A DNA stretch of 64,000 nt from NCBI RefSeq assembly GCF_003286415.2, contig NZ_CP043450.1:4154001-4218000 (forward strand). Reading direction: 5' to 3'. Positions 16,624 through 25,692 of this stretch are shown piece by piece (position 1 is the first letter of the stretch; each line of letters starts with the position of its first letter). The DNA is from Mucilaginibacter rubeus (GTDB lineage Bacteria > Bacteroidota > Bacteroidia > Sphingobacteriales > Sphingobacteriaceae). The notes under the pieces are model-generated. The model was not told the DNA's origin. It saw only the letters and a program-made list of their open reading frames with translations, and searched no databases. The position numbers were made by a program, and so were the translations under genes.

Positions 16624-18285
16624 TTACAACGATACCCCTCTCTTCCACGGAATAAAATCGTCCTGGCCAAGCTTTACCGATTTCGGTTCTGCTTCGCCGC
16701 TGGCAACTTTTATTACGTAATCCAGGATGCGCTCGCCGGCCTGCTGTATGGTTTCAGCGCCTTCAATGATGGTTCCGCAGTTGATATCTATAATATCGGG
16801 CATGCGCTGAAACATAGCCGTATTTGTTGATAGTTTAATAACCGGCGTAACAGGATTACCTGTAGGCGTGCCCAAACCGGTAGTGAACAATACGATGTTA
16901 GCACCGGCTCCTACCTCGGCAGTGGTGCTTTCAACATCGCTGCCCGGAGTACATAATAGGTTTAAACCTGGCTTGGTTACTTTTTCAGGGTAATCCAATA
17001 CGGCTGTCACTGGTGATGTACCACCTTTTTTTGCTGCCCCTGCCGATTTAATGGCATCGGTAATTAATCCATCACGGATATTGCCCGGCGATGGGTTAGC
17101 GTAAAAGCCAGAACCATCTGCCTCTGCACGGGCATTGTAAGTGGTCATGAGGTGCATGAAGCGGTTGGCTGTGTCTACATCGATACAGCGGTCACTCAGC
17201 TCCTGTTCTACACCACAAAGCTCCGGAAACTCCGACAGGATCACCGAACCGCCCATGGTAACCAGCAGATCGGATAAATAACCCAATGCAGGGTTGGCCG
17301 AAATGCCAGAAAAACCATCTGATCCACCGCACTCCAAACCAACACACAATTTTGATAGAGGCGCAGGCTGACGTATAGTTTCATTAGCTTTTACCAAACC
17401 GGCAAAAGTTTGCTTTAAAGCTTGTTTCAATAGTTCACTTTCGGTACCAACTTTTTGTTGTTCCAAAACAACCAGCGGCTTGCTGAAGTTAGCATCGCGT
17501 TTGGCAATTTCATTTTGTAAAATACTTACCTGCGCGTGCTGGCAGCCCAAGCTCAATATAGTTGCACCAGCTACGTTAGGATGCGTGATATAACCAGCTA
17601 TTAAACCGCAAAGCGCGTCAGAATCTTCACGCGTGCCACCGCAGCCCAAGCTGTGGCTCAGAAATTTGATGCCGTCGATATTTTTAAATAATCGTTTGGA
17701 GTTTGGCTTCTCTTCAGTACCCTGGATATCGGCATTCAGGATCTCCTCTACAGATTTACCTGCCTGGTAAAGCTCCATCAGCTGCTCAACATCGCCCTCA
17801 TAGCTCTTGGCTTTTTTATAACCAAGCTTATCAACCAATGCTTCCTTCAGCACATTAATATTTCTGTTTTCGCAGAAAACAAGCGGTACTACTATCCAAT
17901 AGTTGCCTGTACCAACCGAACCATCGGCACGGTGATACCCCATAAAGGTTTTGCCATCAAAATTGCCGGTATCGGGTTTGTGCCAGTTCAGTTTACGCTC
18001 GCCAAGGTGAAAACCTTCGGCAGCGTGATGTACGTTTTCGGTAGTAAGCAAACCACCCTGCGGTATAGTTGCAGAGGCCTTGCCTACCAGTACGCCATAC
18101 ATGTAAATTTCTTTGCCTTCGGGCAATTCATTAATAGCAAACTTGTGCTTTGCCGCTATTTTATCTACCAGTGGAAAAGTCTGCCCATCAAACGTAATAA
18201 CTGTTCCTTGTGCCAAATCTTGTAAGGCTACCAGTACGTTGTCATGCGGATGGATCCTTAAATATGTTTCTTTTTGTGTTGACAT
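16624..18285 (-). CDS. UxaA-family altronate dehydratase homologue, probable L-fuconate dehydratase
   Basis: 553 residues: an N-terminal SAF domain (about 8-95, HPHDNVLVALQDL onward) followed by the long UxaA catalytic region. The latter carries FLSHSLGCGGTRED, LGCQHAQV, VGLECGGSDGFSG and TTGLGTPTGNPV; the cysteines probably bind iron. UxaA enzymes dehydrate hexonates such as D-altronate or galactarate. In this operon, between fucosidases and a lactonase, dehydration of L-fuconate to 2-keto-3-deoxy-L-fuconate is the missing step. The well-known enzyme for that step is an enolase-superfamily protein, absent here. Substrate assignment is inferred. Confidence 0.88.
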   Translation of the reverse strand: MSTQKETYLRIHPHDNVLVALQDLAQGTVITFDGQTFPLVDKIAAKHKFAINELPEGKEIYMYGVLVGKASATIPQGGLLTTENVHHAAEGFHLGERKLNWHKPDTGNFDGKTFMGYHRADGSVGTGNYWIVVPLVFCENRNINVLKEALVDKLGYKKAKSYEGDVEQLMELYQAGKSVEEILNADIQGTEEKPNSKRLFKNIDGIKFLSHSLGCGGTREDSDALCGLIAGYITHPNVAGATILSLGCQHAQVSILQNEIAKRDANFSKPLVVLEQQKVGTESELLKQALKQTFAGLVKANETIRQPAPLSKLCVGLECGGSDGFSGISANPALGYLSDLLVTMGGSVILSEFPELCGVEQELSDRCIDVDTANRFMHLMTTYNARAEADGSGFYANPSPGNIRDGLITDAIKSAGAAKKGGTSPVTAVLDYPEKVTKPGLNLLCTPGSDVESTTAEVGAGANIVLFTTGLGTPTGNPVTPVIKLSTNTAMFQRMPDIIDINCGTIIEGAETIQQAGERILDYVIKVASGEAEPKSVKLGQDDFIPWKRGVSL

Positions 18286-18333
18286 TATTTTATATGATCG
18301 GTCCTTTTTTTAATAAGGACAATATTTTTTAGC

Positions 18334-19686
18334 TTATTGCTGAAGCGTAAGTTCAATTACCGGTATTTCGTAATTAGGCTTCTGCGCGGGCAGCGTTAAC
18401 TCCAGATCGTCGCCGTTAGTTTCTTTATATAAAAGCTCTGAGCTGTCGTTCAAAAACTGCGCGTATTTGATTTTTCCTTTATAACCTGGCAATATCAATT
18501 TACCCTGCGGGTAGCTGAACAATTGTACATACAATTTACCGGCGGCTTTGTTATAAGTAAGTTTAGTTCCTTCGGGTATTTTATAGGTATCGGGAGCAAA
18601 TGTGCAATTGTAGATAGATTTGCTGTTGGCATGCATCCAGTAAGCCAAACTATCCAGCGCATTAGTAGCACGATAATCAAATTCGCCACGCGCGGTTGGC
18701 CCAACGTTTAATATCAGATTGCCGCCATTGCTTACCGAAGTAATTAAGAGGTCGAGTAATTGACGGTGGGTTTTCCAAGTATGCTCATCTCTGTAGTATC
18801 CCCACGAACCTGAAAATGTTTGGCAGGTTTCCCAGGTTTTACCACGGTATTTAGCCAGCTCGGCGGTGCTTACCTGTTCAGGTGTTTCAAAATCGGCTCC
18901 GTCTTTATATTCTTCTAAATTTAAGCGGTTATCTACTATAATGCCGGGCTGCAATTTCCTGATCAGTTTAAGCAGCTCAACAGATCCCCATTCGTCTTTG
19001 CCTTTACCATGGCCATCTTTGCGTGGAAATGAAAAATCCAGCCAAAGGATGTCGATTTTGCCGTATTTGGTTAACAGCTCGGTGATCTGATCGCGCATGT
19101 ACTGGCGGTATTTAGCCATGTCTCTTCCCTTGTTCAGTTTAGCATATGACGCATCACTTTTATCAGCGGGAGACTGCGGATGGATCTCATCAATAGTATA
19201 TTGTGGGTGGTGCCAGTCTAACAGCGAATAATAAAAGCCAACTTTTAAACCCTGCGCACGGAAGGCGTTCACATATTCGCGCACCAAATCGCGTTTAGCC
19301 TTGGTGTTGGGGGCTTTATAATCGGTAAACTTTGAATCAAACAAACAAAAGCCTTCGTGATGCTTGGTGGTAAGCACCGCATATTTCATTCCAGCTGCTT
19401 TGGCCTGTTTAGCCCATTTCTGTGGGTCGAACAGATCGGGGTTAAACTGGTCGAAATATTTCTGATAACCGGCATTATCAATTTTTTCGTTGTGCTTTAC
19501 CCATTCGTGACGGGCCGCCTGCGAATACAGGCCCCAGTGAATGAACATACCAAAGCGGTCGTCCTTCCACCATTCCATGCGTTTCTCTTTTTGGGCATCA
19601 GTTTCGGTGCCTATCATCTTTTGCGCGAATACAGATGGAGCCATCAGTAACGCGAACATCAGTAGTAATTGTAGTTTCTTTAGCAT
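18334..19686 (-). CDS. secreted alpha-L-fucosidase, GH29 (second of two)
   Basis: 450 residues with signal peptide 1-21 (ending SVFA-QKM). The GH29 barrel shows FGMFIHWGLYSQAARHEW, TTKHHEGFCLF, YYSLLDWHHP and the probable nucleophile D217 in DILWLDFSFPRKDG. A C-terminal beta-sandwich follows LILNVGPTARG. It acts in the periplasm on fucosylated oligosaccharides. Its operon position, 12 nt after the mutarotase and 48 nt before the dehydratase gene, ties fucose release to fucose catabolism. Confidence 0.93.
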   Translation of the reverse strand: MLKKLQLLLMFALLMAPSVFAQKMIGTETDAQKEKRMEWWKDDRFGMFIHWGLYSQAARHEWVKHNEKIDNAGYQKYFDQFNPDLFDPQKWAKQAKAAGMKYAVLTTKHHEGFCLFDSKFTDYKAPNTKAKRDLVREYVNAFRAQGLKVGFYYSLLDWHHPQYTIDEIHPQSPADKSDASYAKLNKGRDMAKYRQYMRDQITELLTKYGKIDILWLDFSFPRKDGHGKGKDEWGSVELLKLIRKLQPGIIVDNRLNLEEYKDGADFETPEQVSTAELAKYRGKTWETCQTFSGSWGYYRDEHTWKTHRQLLDLLITSVSNGGNLILNVGPTARGEFDYRATNALDSLAYWMHANSKSIYNCTFAPDTYKIPEGTKLTYNKAAGKLYVQLFSYPQGKLILPGYKGKIKYAQFLNDSSELLYKETNGDDLELTLPAQKPNYEIPVIELTLQQ

Positions 19687-19698
19687 AGCTATCCTGTT

Positions 19699-20031
19699 TT
19701 ATAATGAGAAAACTTTATCCATTAAAACCCATTTAGCACCTACCGGCGCATTTTTTACCGGAGACTGGTAGCCCCACATCAAATCTTCCCACTCCTGTAC
19801 TTTTGGATTTGCCGCATCCATTGCTGCCGATTTTTCAAAGCTGAAAGTATCATCAACCTCCATGATCATGAACATGCGGGTATCAAAACGGTAAATCTCC
19901 ATATTAGTGATTCCCTTGGCAGTAATGCTGTCATGAATTTCGGGCCAGATGGCTTCGTGATATTTTTCGTATTCGGCAATGAGTGCCGCGTCGTCTTTCA
20001 GATCGAGGGTTAAACAGTATCGTTGGCTCAT
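19699..20031 (-). CDS. RhaM-family mutarotase, probable L-fucose mutarotase
   Basis: 110 residues of the L-rhamnose mutarotase (RhaM/YiiL) family: RYCLTLDLKDD, YEKYHEAIWPEI with the catalytic-type histidine H25, and the dimer-forming MIMEVDDTF and DLMWGYQSPV. It interconverts alpha and beta anomers. It is the first gene of an operon with fucosidases, not of the rhamnose operon, so L-fucose is the likelier substrate. The rhamnose operon in this window has no mutarotase of its own, so service to both sugars is possible. Confidence 0.86.
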   Translation of the reverse strand: MSQRYCLTLDLKDDAALIAEYEKYHEAIWPEIHDSITAKGITNMEIYRFDTRMFMIMEVDDTFSFEKSAAMDAANPKVQEWEDLMWGYQSPVKNAPVGAKWVLMDKVFSL

Positions 20032-20332
20032 AGAATAGCTCTCAAAAAAGTTTATATCGGTAATACAAAGAAATAAGGTTTACAGGTAAATAAGTATCTA
20101 AAATTGGCCAAAACGTTCAGCTTTTTTGGCATAGATCTGAACCATGATTTTTAGGATTAAAGGATTGTCAGGATTCTTATCTGCAACCGGAATTTGTCTG
20201 AATCAGAATTTTCAGAATTAGAAAATTTTCAAAATGCTAATCAATCAGCAAGCGGCAGCGGGGAACGTAAAATTTGATAAATTCGTTTTCAGAAAAAATC
20301 AACGCAATCAGCGTTATCAAAACAATCAACGG
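20032..20332. other. intergenic region upstream of the fucose operon
   Basis: This 301-nt stretch should hold the fucose-operon promoter on its left side. The right half is low-complexity: repeated TCAGAATT/AATTTTC pieces near 20200-20235 and ACGCAATCAGCGT around 20304. No gene is seen. Confidence 0.5.
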
Positions 20333-22753
20333 TCATTCATTCCTCAACGAATTTGTTGGATTGGCCAGTGCAGCCCTAAACGTCAAATAAAAAGTAGTTG
20401 CTACAGCTATCGCCACCAAGGCGAAAACCGGTAGTACAAACTGCCACCAGGTAAGTTGAACCCTGAAAGCATAGCGATTAAGCCATTGATTGATGAAAAT
20501 GTACGCCAGCGGGATAGCCACAAGGCTTGATATAAAGATGAGCTTCACTACATCCCAGGTGAGCAGAGAAATAATGTTTTGTACCGATGCGCCGAGTACT
20601 TTGCGCACGCCAATCTCTTTAGTACGACGAGCAGCTGAATAAGCCGTTAAGCCGAACAGACCAATGCAGGCGATAAATATTGCCAGCGAAGCGAATAGCG
20701 TAAACACATGCCCAAACTGCGTATCCTGCGCATATTGACGATTGTAAAAATCGTCAAGGAAAAAGAAATCGAATGACGACTCCGGGAAGGTATCATTCCA
20801 GGTGGCTTTGATATGCTCAACCATCTGGCGCATGTTGTTGCCATTCACTTTTATGGAGATATAATCGGCCGGGATCCATGGTAGTTTGGGATCCATGAAC
20901 ATGATAACAGGCGTATAATTTTTTTGTAATGATTGCTGGTGATAATCCTTCACTACACCAATGATCTCGTTGGGCTCTTTCTCTAATGTTTCGATCCATA
21001 CCTTTTTACCCACGGCATCCTGAGGCGATTCAAAACCAAACTGTTTTACAGCAGCTTCGTTCATCACCAAACCAACAGAGTCTGTAGGTCGGTTTCTGTC
21101 AAACGCCCTGCCGGCTATTACCTGCAAGCCATAAGTTTTAATAAAATCATGATCGGCACGCAGCATTTCATAAGTACGTTCCTCCGATTTAGGGGCTCCG
21201 AAACGCCTGTCGGCTAAAAACTTACCTACTTCCTTGCCCGGTACCGCGCCTGAAAGCGTAACAGCCTTTACACCGGCAAAAGCCTGCAACGTGGTTTTAA
21301 AGATGGCTGTTTTCTGGTTATAATTTGGCGTATTGACAGGCATTTTCACAACAATGGTTTGATCGATGTTAACGCCGGTACTCTGGCTGTTCATGTAAAC
21401 TATCTGCCTGTAAACCGCGAAGGTGCCTGCAATAAGCAATACCGAAGCCATAAACTGGAACGCCACCATGCCGCGGCGCAGGAGTATCCCACTTTTTGAA
21501 AATGAAAAACGACCTTTTAATACCGCAATAGGCTTCATTCGGGCCAGTACCGTTGCCGGGTAAATCCCCGAAAGCAAGATACTGCTAATAAATACTGACC
21601 CCAATTTCAAATATAAAGCGCCATCAAACAACAAACCGTACGCCCCTTCACCATATAAGTAGTTCATGACGCCATAGCGGCCCACTAATACTAATATCAA
21701 CGCAACCGCCAGGGCAGCAAGGTTGATGATCACAGATTCGGCAAGAAACTGCATAATAAGTTGCGGGGCATGTGCGCCACTTACCTTGCGGATACCTACC
21801 TCCCGCGCCCTGTCCACCGATTTAGTGGTAGCCAGGTTGATGTAATTAATGCAGGCAATGAGCAAAATGATATAGGCTATGATGCTCAGAAAATCAACCG
21901 CGAAACGGTTGCCTTTTACCTCAATTTCATTGGGTTTGGCTGGATTTAAATGAATCTCGGTAAGCGGAACAAGCTTAATTGTCCACTTCAAATCTTTCAG
22001 GGAAAGACCGGTTTTATACCGTTCAGCCAGTGCCGGAAATTTAGCCTCAACCGCCGCCGGGCTGGCATGTGGCTTCAATTTCACAAAAGTGTAGCTTTCA
22101 TGCAGGTACCAAAAATCCTTTTCAAACCTGGGTATGGTAGCCCATGAAACCAGGAAATTAAATTGCATAGTTGAGTTAGCGGGCAGATCTTTAAACACAC
22201 CGGTAACCATACAATGGTAGCTATCGCTCAGCGTGGTAATATCCAGAAACTTACCCATCGGCTCCGCATTACCAAAATACTTTTTAGCCGCCGACTGCGA
22301 AATTACTATGGAATTAACTTCATTAAGCGCGGTAAGCTTATCGCCCTTAAGCATAGGGTAAGCAAAAAAGTTAAAGAAATTGCTATCGGCAAAGCAAACA
22401 TGCTCTTCCCTGAATTTAATGTTATTGTATTTCACCACCCGCTCGGCATTATGCCAGTCGATACGGGCAAATGATTCAATTTCGGGAAAGTTAGCCTTCA
22501 TAGCTGTGGCGTAGCCGTTGGTACTTGTTGGCCAGCTATCACTGAGGTTATCGCCGCGGTAAAACTGGCTTTCAACCCGGTAAATGTTCGCAGCATCCTG
22601 ATGCATGCGGTCAAAGCTTTTTTCAAAATTTACGTATGCAAATATCAATATGAACGCCGCCATACCTAAGGCAAGCCCGGTAACATTAATAAAAGTGTAA
22701 GTTTTGTTTTTAACAAGGTTGCGCCAGGTAACAAGCAGAATATTGCGGATCAT
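20333..22753 (-). CDS. FtsX/MacB-type ABC transporter permease
   Basis: 806 residues in the Bacteroidota two-module permease layout. TM1 is at about 20-40. A periplasmic MacB-like domain (about 45-245) is followed by an FtsX block of three helices (about 285-400, with SVDRAREVGIRKVSGA). A second TM and periplasmic domain come next, then a C-terminal FtsX block with RRTKEIGVRKVLGASVQNI. The duplicated EIGVRKV motifs are the expected ATPase-contact coupling helices. No ATPase gene is adjacent, so the partner is elsewhere. Such permeases act in peptide or lipid export and envelope signalling; nothing ties this one to fucose use. Confidence 0.88.
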   Translation of the reverse strand: MIRNILLVTWRNLVKNKTYTFINVTGLALGMAAFILIFAYVNFEKSFDRMHQDAANIYRVESQFYRGDNLSDSWPTSTNGYATAMKANFPEIESFARIDWHNAERVVKYNNIKFREEHVCFADSNFFNFFAYPMLKGDKLTALNEVNSIVISQSAAKKYFGNAEPMGKFLDITTLSDSYHCMVTGVFKDLPANSTMQFNFLVSWATIPRFEKDFWYLHESYTFVKLKPHASPAAVEAKFPALAERYKTGLSLKDLKWTIKLVPLTEIHLNPAKPNEIEVKGNRFAVDFLSIIAYIILLIACINYINLATTKSVDRAREVGIRKVSGAHAPQLIMQFLAESVIINLAALAVALILVLVGRYGVMNYLYGEGAYGLLFDGALYLKLGSVFISSILLSGIYPATVLARMKPIAVLKGRFSFSKSGILLRRGMVAFQFMASVLLIAGTFAVYRQIVYMNSQSTGVNIDQTIVVKMPVNTPNYNQKTAIFKTTLQAFAGVKAVTLSGAVPGKEVGKFLADRRFGAPKSEERTYEMLRADHDFIKTYGLQVIAGRAFDRNRPTDSVGLVMNEAAVKQFGFESPQDAVGKKVWIETLEKEPNEIIGVVKDYHQQSLQKNYTPVIMFMDPKLPWIPADYISIKVNGNNMRQMVEHIKATWNDTFPESSFDFFFLDDFYNRQYAQDTQFGHVFTLFASLAIFIACIGLFGLTAYSAARRTKEIGVRKVLGASVQNIISLLTWDVVKLIFISSLVAIPLAYIFINQWLNRYAFRVQLTWWQFVLPVFALVAIAVATTFYLTFRAALANPTNSLRNE

Positions 22754-22797
22754 ATCGTAAAAGGTTGAGGTTTACAATATAAGGATATAATAATAAA

Positions 22798-22906
22798 ATG
22801 TCATTGCGAGGAGCGAAACGGGAGTGAGCCAGGGCGCGACGTGGCAATCGCATGCTATACAGAACGGCCATATCTCCGTGCAATTGCTACGCCATTGATA
22901 ACGACG
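22798..22906. repeat. family A palindromic repeat, copy 2 (decayed right end)
   Basis: Starts ATGTCATTGCGAGGAGCG and contains GGCAATCGCATGCTATACAGA, which mirrors copy 1. The right end (CAATTGCTACGCCATTGATAACGAC) has diverged. It lies in the 346-nt gap between the AraC gene and the permease start, together with a family C repeat. Confidence 0.75.
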
Positions 22907-22959
22907 TAATCCTAATCCGTTGATTATTAAATATGTTTTTGATTGGTATTATAAATATG

Positions 22960-23044
22960 GGCGTTGCCTGCGGCCCGTGCTATTCGCTCATACTGCACAG
23001 GCATTAGCCACAAGGCCGGTATCCGCTACTATCACTAACGCGGC
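22960..23044 (-). repeat. family C repeat, copy 2
   Basis: Inverse-oriented relative of 10804-10882. Read on the minus strand it begins GCGTTAGTGATAGTAGCGGA and shares ATACCGGCC, TAATGCCTG and GTATGAGCG, ending ACGCCC. Confidence 0.78.
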
Positions 23045-23099
23045 CTGCGCACCAAAGCTAAGATACATTTTCACTGATGGTTACTCAGAATGACGATCT

Positions 23100-23981
23100 T
23101 TATGCTGCACCCTTCTTCGTAAACTCTTTCTGATACATCAGCGGACTTTTACCGGTTACCTGTTTAAAATGCTTATGAAATGTAGAAAAGTTATTAAAGC
23201 CGCTATCGTAGCAAAGCTGTTTGATATTGAGCTTGTTTTCGATAAGCAGTTTACAGGCGTAGCCCACCTTTATTTCGATCACAAACTGCGAATAAGTTTT
23301 GCGGGTTTTTGATTTAAAATAACGACAGAATGAATTGGCGCTTACGCCAGCTATATCGGCAATTTCTTCGAGGTAGATCTTTTTACGGAAGTTGCGTACC
23401 GAGTACTCGTAGATATTATTGAGCCTGTCGCTTTCCGATTCGTTATGATCATACTTAAACCCAATTGATGTTAAATAATTAAGTGGCGAACTACCCGCTA
23501 TGGTATTCAACGCTTTGAGCAGCATGATAATTCTTTCCGCACCATCGGTATTGAGCATGGCGACCAAAATATTAGCTACTTGTGTTTTTGTTTCGCCCGT
23601 TATCTGTAAACCACGTTTGGAGCGTTCAAGCAATACTTTAATCAGCTTGTTTTCGGGAAGCTGAAGAAACTGATCGCCCCAAAAGTTTTCACAAAAATGC
23701 ACTACAATAGTATCAACCGGCACGTGGTCGCCACTATGGCCAAAGTGTACATCGTCAAAGCGCCAGTAGTGCGGCAGGTTTGATCCAACAAGTACCATAT
23801 CACCGGCTTCAAACTGTTTAATGCTATCACCTATAAACTGCGTTCCCCCACCCTTTGTAAAATAAATGAGCTCCAGTTCCGGGTGGCAATGCCAACGGTT
23901 ATTGATATCCGGCAATACATCATGCCTTACGCTGAAGGAATGCGCCGGATCGGCAGATACTTTGAGTAAAAGCGGTTTCAT
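23100..23981 (-). CDS. AraC-family transcriptional regulator with cupin sensor
   Basis: 293 residues. The N-terminal cupin (about 20-100: WHCHPELELIYFTKGGG, FEAGDMVLVGSNLPHYW) probably senses a sugar. The C-terminal pair of helix-turn-helix motifs spans about 190-288 (EEIADIAGVSANSFCRYFK and KQLCYDSGFNNFSTFHKHFK). This layout is common for sugar-responsive activators in Bacteroidota. It is divergent from the outer-membrane protein gene at 24115, with two candidate operator repeats between. The fucose operon lies downstream on the same strand beyond the ABC permease, so regulation of that operon is possible but unproven. Confidence 0.9.
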   Translation of the reverse strand: MKPLLLKVSADPAHSFSVRHDVLPDINNRWHCHPELELIYFTKGGGTQFIGDSIKQFEAGDMVLVGSNLPHYWRFDDVHFGHSGDHVPVDTIVVHFCENFWGDQFLQLPENKLIKVLLERSKRGLQITGETKTQVANILVAMLNTDGAERIIMLLKALNTIAGSSPLNYLTSIGFKYDHNESESDRLNNIYEYSVRNFRKKIYLEEIADIAGVSANSFCRYFKSKTRKTYSQFVIEIKVGYACKLLIENKLNIKQLCYDSGFNNFSTFHKHFKQVTGKSPLMYQKEFTKKGAA

Positions 23982-24016
23982 TCAGTTTTATTTACAAACA
24001 ACGGGCTAAATGTAGT

Positions 24017-24056
24017 AAAAAAGTGTAAAAATTGCTCAATTTCAAAAAAGTGTAAA
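24017..24056. promoter_or_regulatory. candidate operator: two direct repeats in the AraC divergent region
   Basis: AAAAAAGTGTAAA occurs exactly at 24017-24029 and 24044-24056, 27 nt start to start, between the AraC gene and the divergent gene at 24115. Direct-repeat half-sites on similar spacing are usual for AraC dimers. No direct evidence of binding. Confidence 0.4.
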
Positions 24057-24114
24057 GCGTATCCTATTTTTTAGATTATCTTCAACTACCAATCAAACCC
24101 GAACCAATTTTATA

Positions 24115-25383
24115 ATGAAACCTAAGTACCTTTTAATTTCCCTGTTGATCCTATTTCCATTTATTTTACAAGCCCAAAGTAACTTCAAGCCTGGTTATGT
24201 TATTACTATTAACGGCCAAACCATTCAGGGCTTTATTAACGAAAAAGAGTGGGATACCAATCCTGCCATTATCACTTTTAAAACCGCCTTAAGCGGAGCA
24301 GAAGTAAAAGACTACACGCCGAACAATATCTCCTATTTTGAAATAACCAATTCGGTGGCTTATCAACGTTACAGTGGCTTTATTAGTACAGATGAAACAA
24401 ATACAGCGAAGCTGTCAACCGGACGCGATTCAAGTAAAAAACAAGATGTTGTATTCCTAAAACTGCAACAAAAGGGGCCTAATGTTTCTCTTTACTCCTA
24501 TAACGACGCTATTAAAATGCGGTATTTTATAACGGACAACAAAGCCGGCAAAACCGCGGAACTAATATTCAGACAGTATTTTTTACCGGAAATGAGTACA
24601 ACTACCCACAGCGAAAATGAATATGTTCCGCAATTATATGATCTGGCCGCAAAATATAACCCAGGTTCGGCTGAGTTGAAGCGCCTTATAGAAAATGCAC
24701 GATATAGCCTGTCTGATCTAAAAAAAGTGTCCCAACAAATTAATAATCTTTCTGTCGATAATACTCATTATGGAACCTCACCATCAATTGATTTCTTTGT
24801 CGGTGCAGGAGCTGATGCTACTACCTACACTTATTCAGGCGCAGCTCCATTTTTATATAGTATCCCAAACAAAACATCCGTAGCGCCTTTTATAACAGCT
24901 GGCCTTAACTTTTACCCTAACTATGATGCGGGCAGATTTGCATTTAGGGCTGAAATACTATACACATCAAGCTCATACGAATCTCAGGTTGACCTTTATT
25001 ACGCTCAGCCCGAGAAACCAAAGGGCACATACCGACTTAAACAACACGAAATTGGCTTAGGCCCTGAAGTTTTATATTTCATATATAATACGAAAGATCT
25101 AAAAGTTTACCTCGGAGCAGGCCTTTTGATAAATTTGGCCAGCTATAGTGGCAATACTACCACAAATAATGCTGATGCTTCGCAAGTAATGGTCAATGTA
25201 ATTCAGCTTGATAAAAGATGGTTATCATATCCGGTAAAAGCCGGATTACTTATAAATAAGAAGCTTGAGGTAGCTTTATCTTATGCCTTCCCATCATCAA
25301 TAACAGACATCGCTTCAAACTCTCCTTATAAATATGCGCTCAAAGTAAGTAGTATCAAAGGTGGTTTAAACTATCATTTTTAA
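24115..25383 (+). CDS. secreted protein with probable outer-membrane beta-barrel C-terminus
   Basis: 422 residues. A signal peptide covers 1-20 (ending ILQA-QSN). An N-terminal beta-rich domain (about 23-170; GYVITINGQTIQGFINEKEW) is typical of a group of Bacteroidota surface proteins. A short helical stretch with YNPGSAELKRLIENARYSL follows. The C-terminal half alternates polar and aromatic residues and ends in KGGLNYHF, like a small outer-membrane barrel. Function unknown. It is divergent from the AraC gene and may be its target. Confidence 0.7.
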   Translation: MKPKYLLISLLILFPFILQAQSNFKPGYVITINGQTIQGFINEKEWDTNPAIITFKTALSGAEVKDYTPNNISYFEITNSVAYQRYSGFISTDETNTAKLSTGRDSSKKQDVVFLKLQQKGPNVSLYSYNDAIKMRYFITDNKAGKTAELIFRQYFLPEMSTTTHSENEYVPQLYDLAAKYNPGSAELKRLIENARYSLSDLKKVSQQINNLSVDNTHYGTSPSIDFFVGAGADATTYTYSGAAPFLYSIPNKTSVAPFITAGLNFYPNYDAGRFAFRAEILYTSSSYESQVDLYYAQPEKPKGTYRLKQHEIGLGPEVLYFIYNTKDLKVYLGAGLLINLASYSGNTTTNNADASQVMVNVIQLDKRWLSYPVKAGLLINKKLEVALSYAFPSSITDIASNSPYKYALKVSSIKGGLNYHF

Positions 25384-25540
25384 CATCACTAATATTAATC
25401 CACAATTAAAGCGTATTAGTATACAAGAGCGGTATTTTTAAGCAAACACTACCATTTTATTATGTATAACCTTTATTTATTTTAATATAAATCTAAAAAA
25501 CAATAAAACCCGGACGAGCAACTTAACGTATAATTAAATA

Positions 25541-25618
25541 AAAAGGGGCGTTCCGTATCTCACCCCGAAACGCCCTGTAGTTATCAAATGATAACATCTC
25601 AACTAAATCTCAGATCAT
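25541..25618. repeat. family F repeat, copy 1, with terminator-like hairpin
   Basis: Contains the hairpin GGGCGTT (25546-25552) / AACGCCC (25569-25575) around a conserved CCGTATCTCACCCCG. Read on the minus strand it is followed by a T-run, so it can terminate the outer-membrane protein gene that converges from the right. The right portion (TCAAATGATA, then TCAACTAAATCTCAGAT) matches copy 2 at 41259-41342, which is inverted relative to it. The rest of the 309-nt gap holds nothing else recognised. Confidence 0.75.
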
Positions 25619-25692
25619 CATGCTTTGATCTGATCTCACCATCTTTCTCAGGGATGGGAAGGTTTTTAATATTTTATGAACCTTGCCATTCT

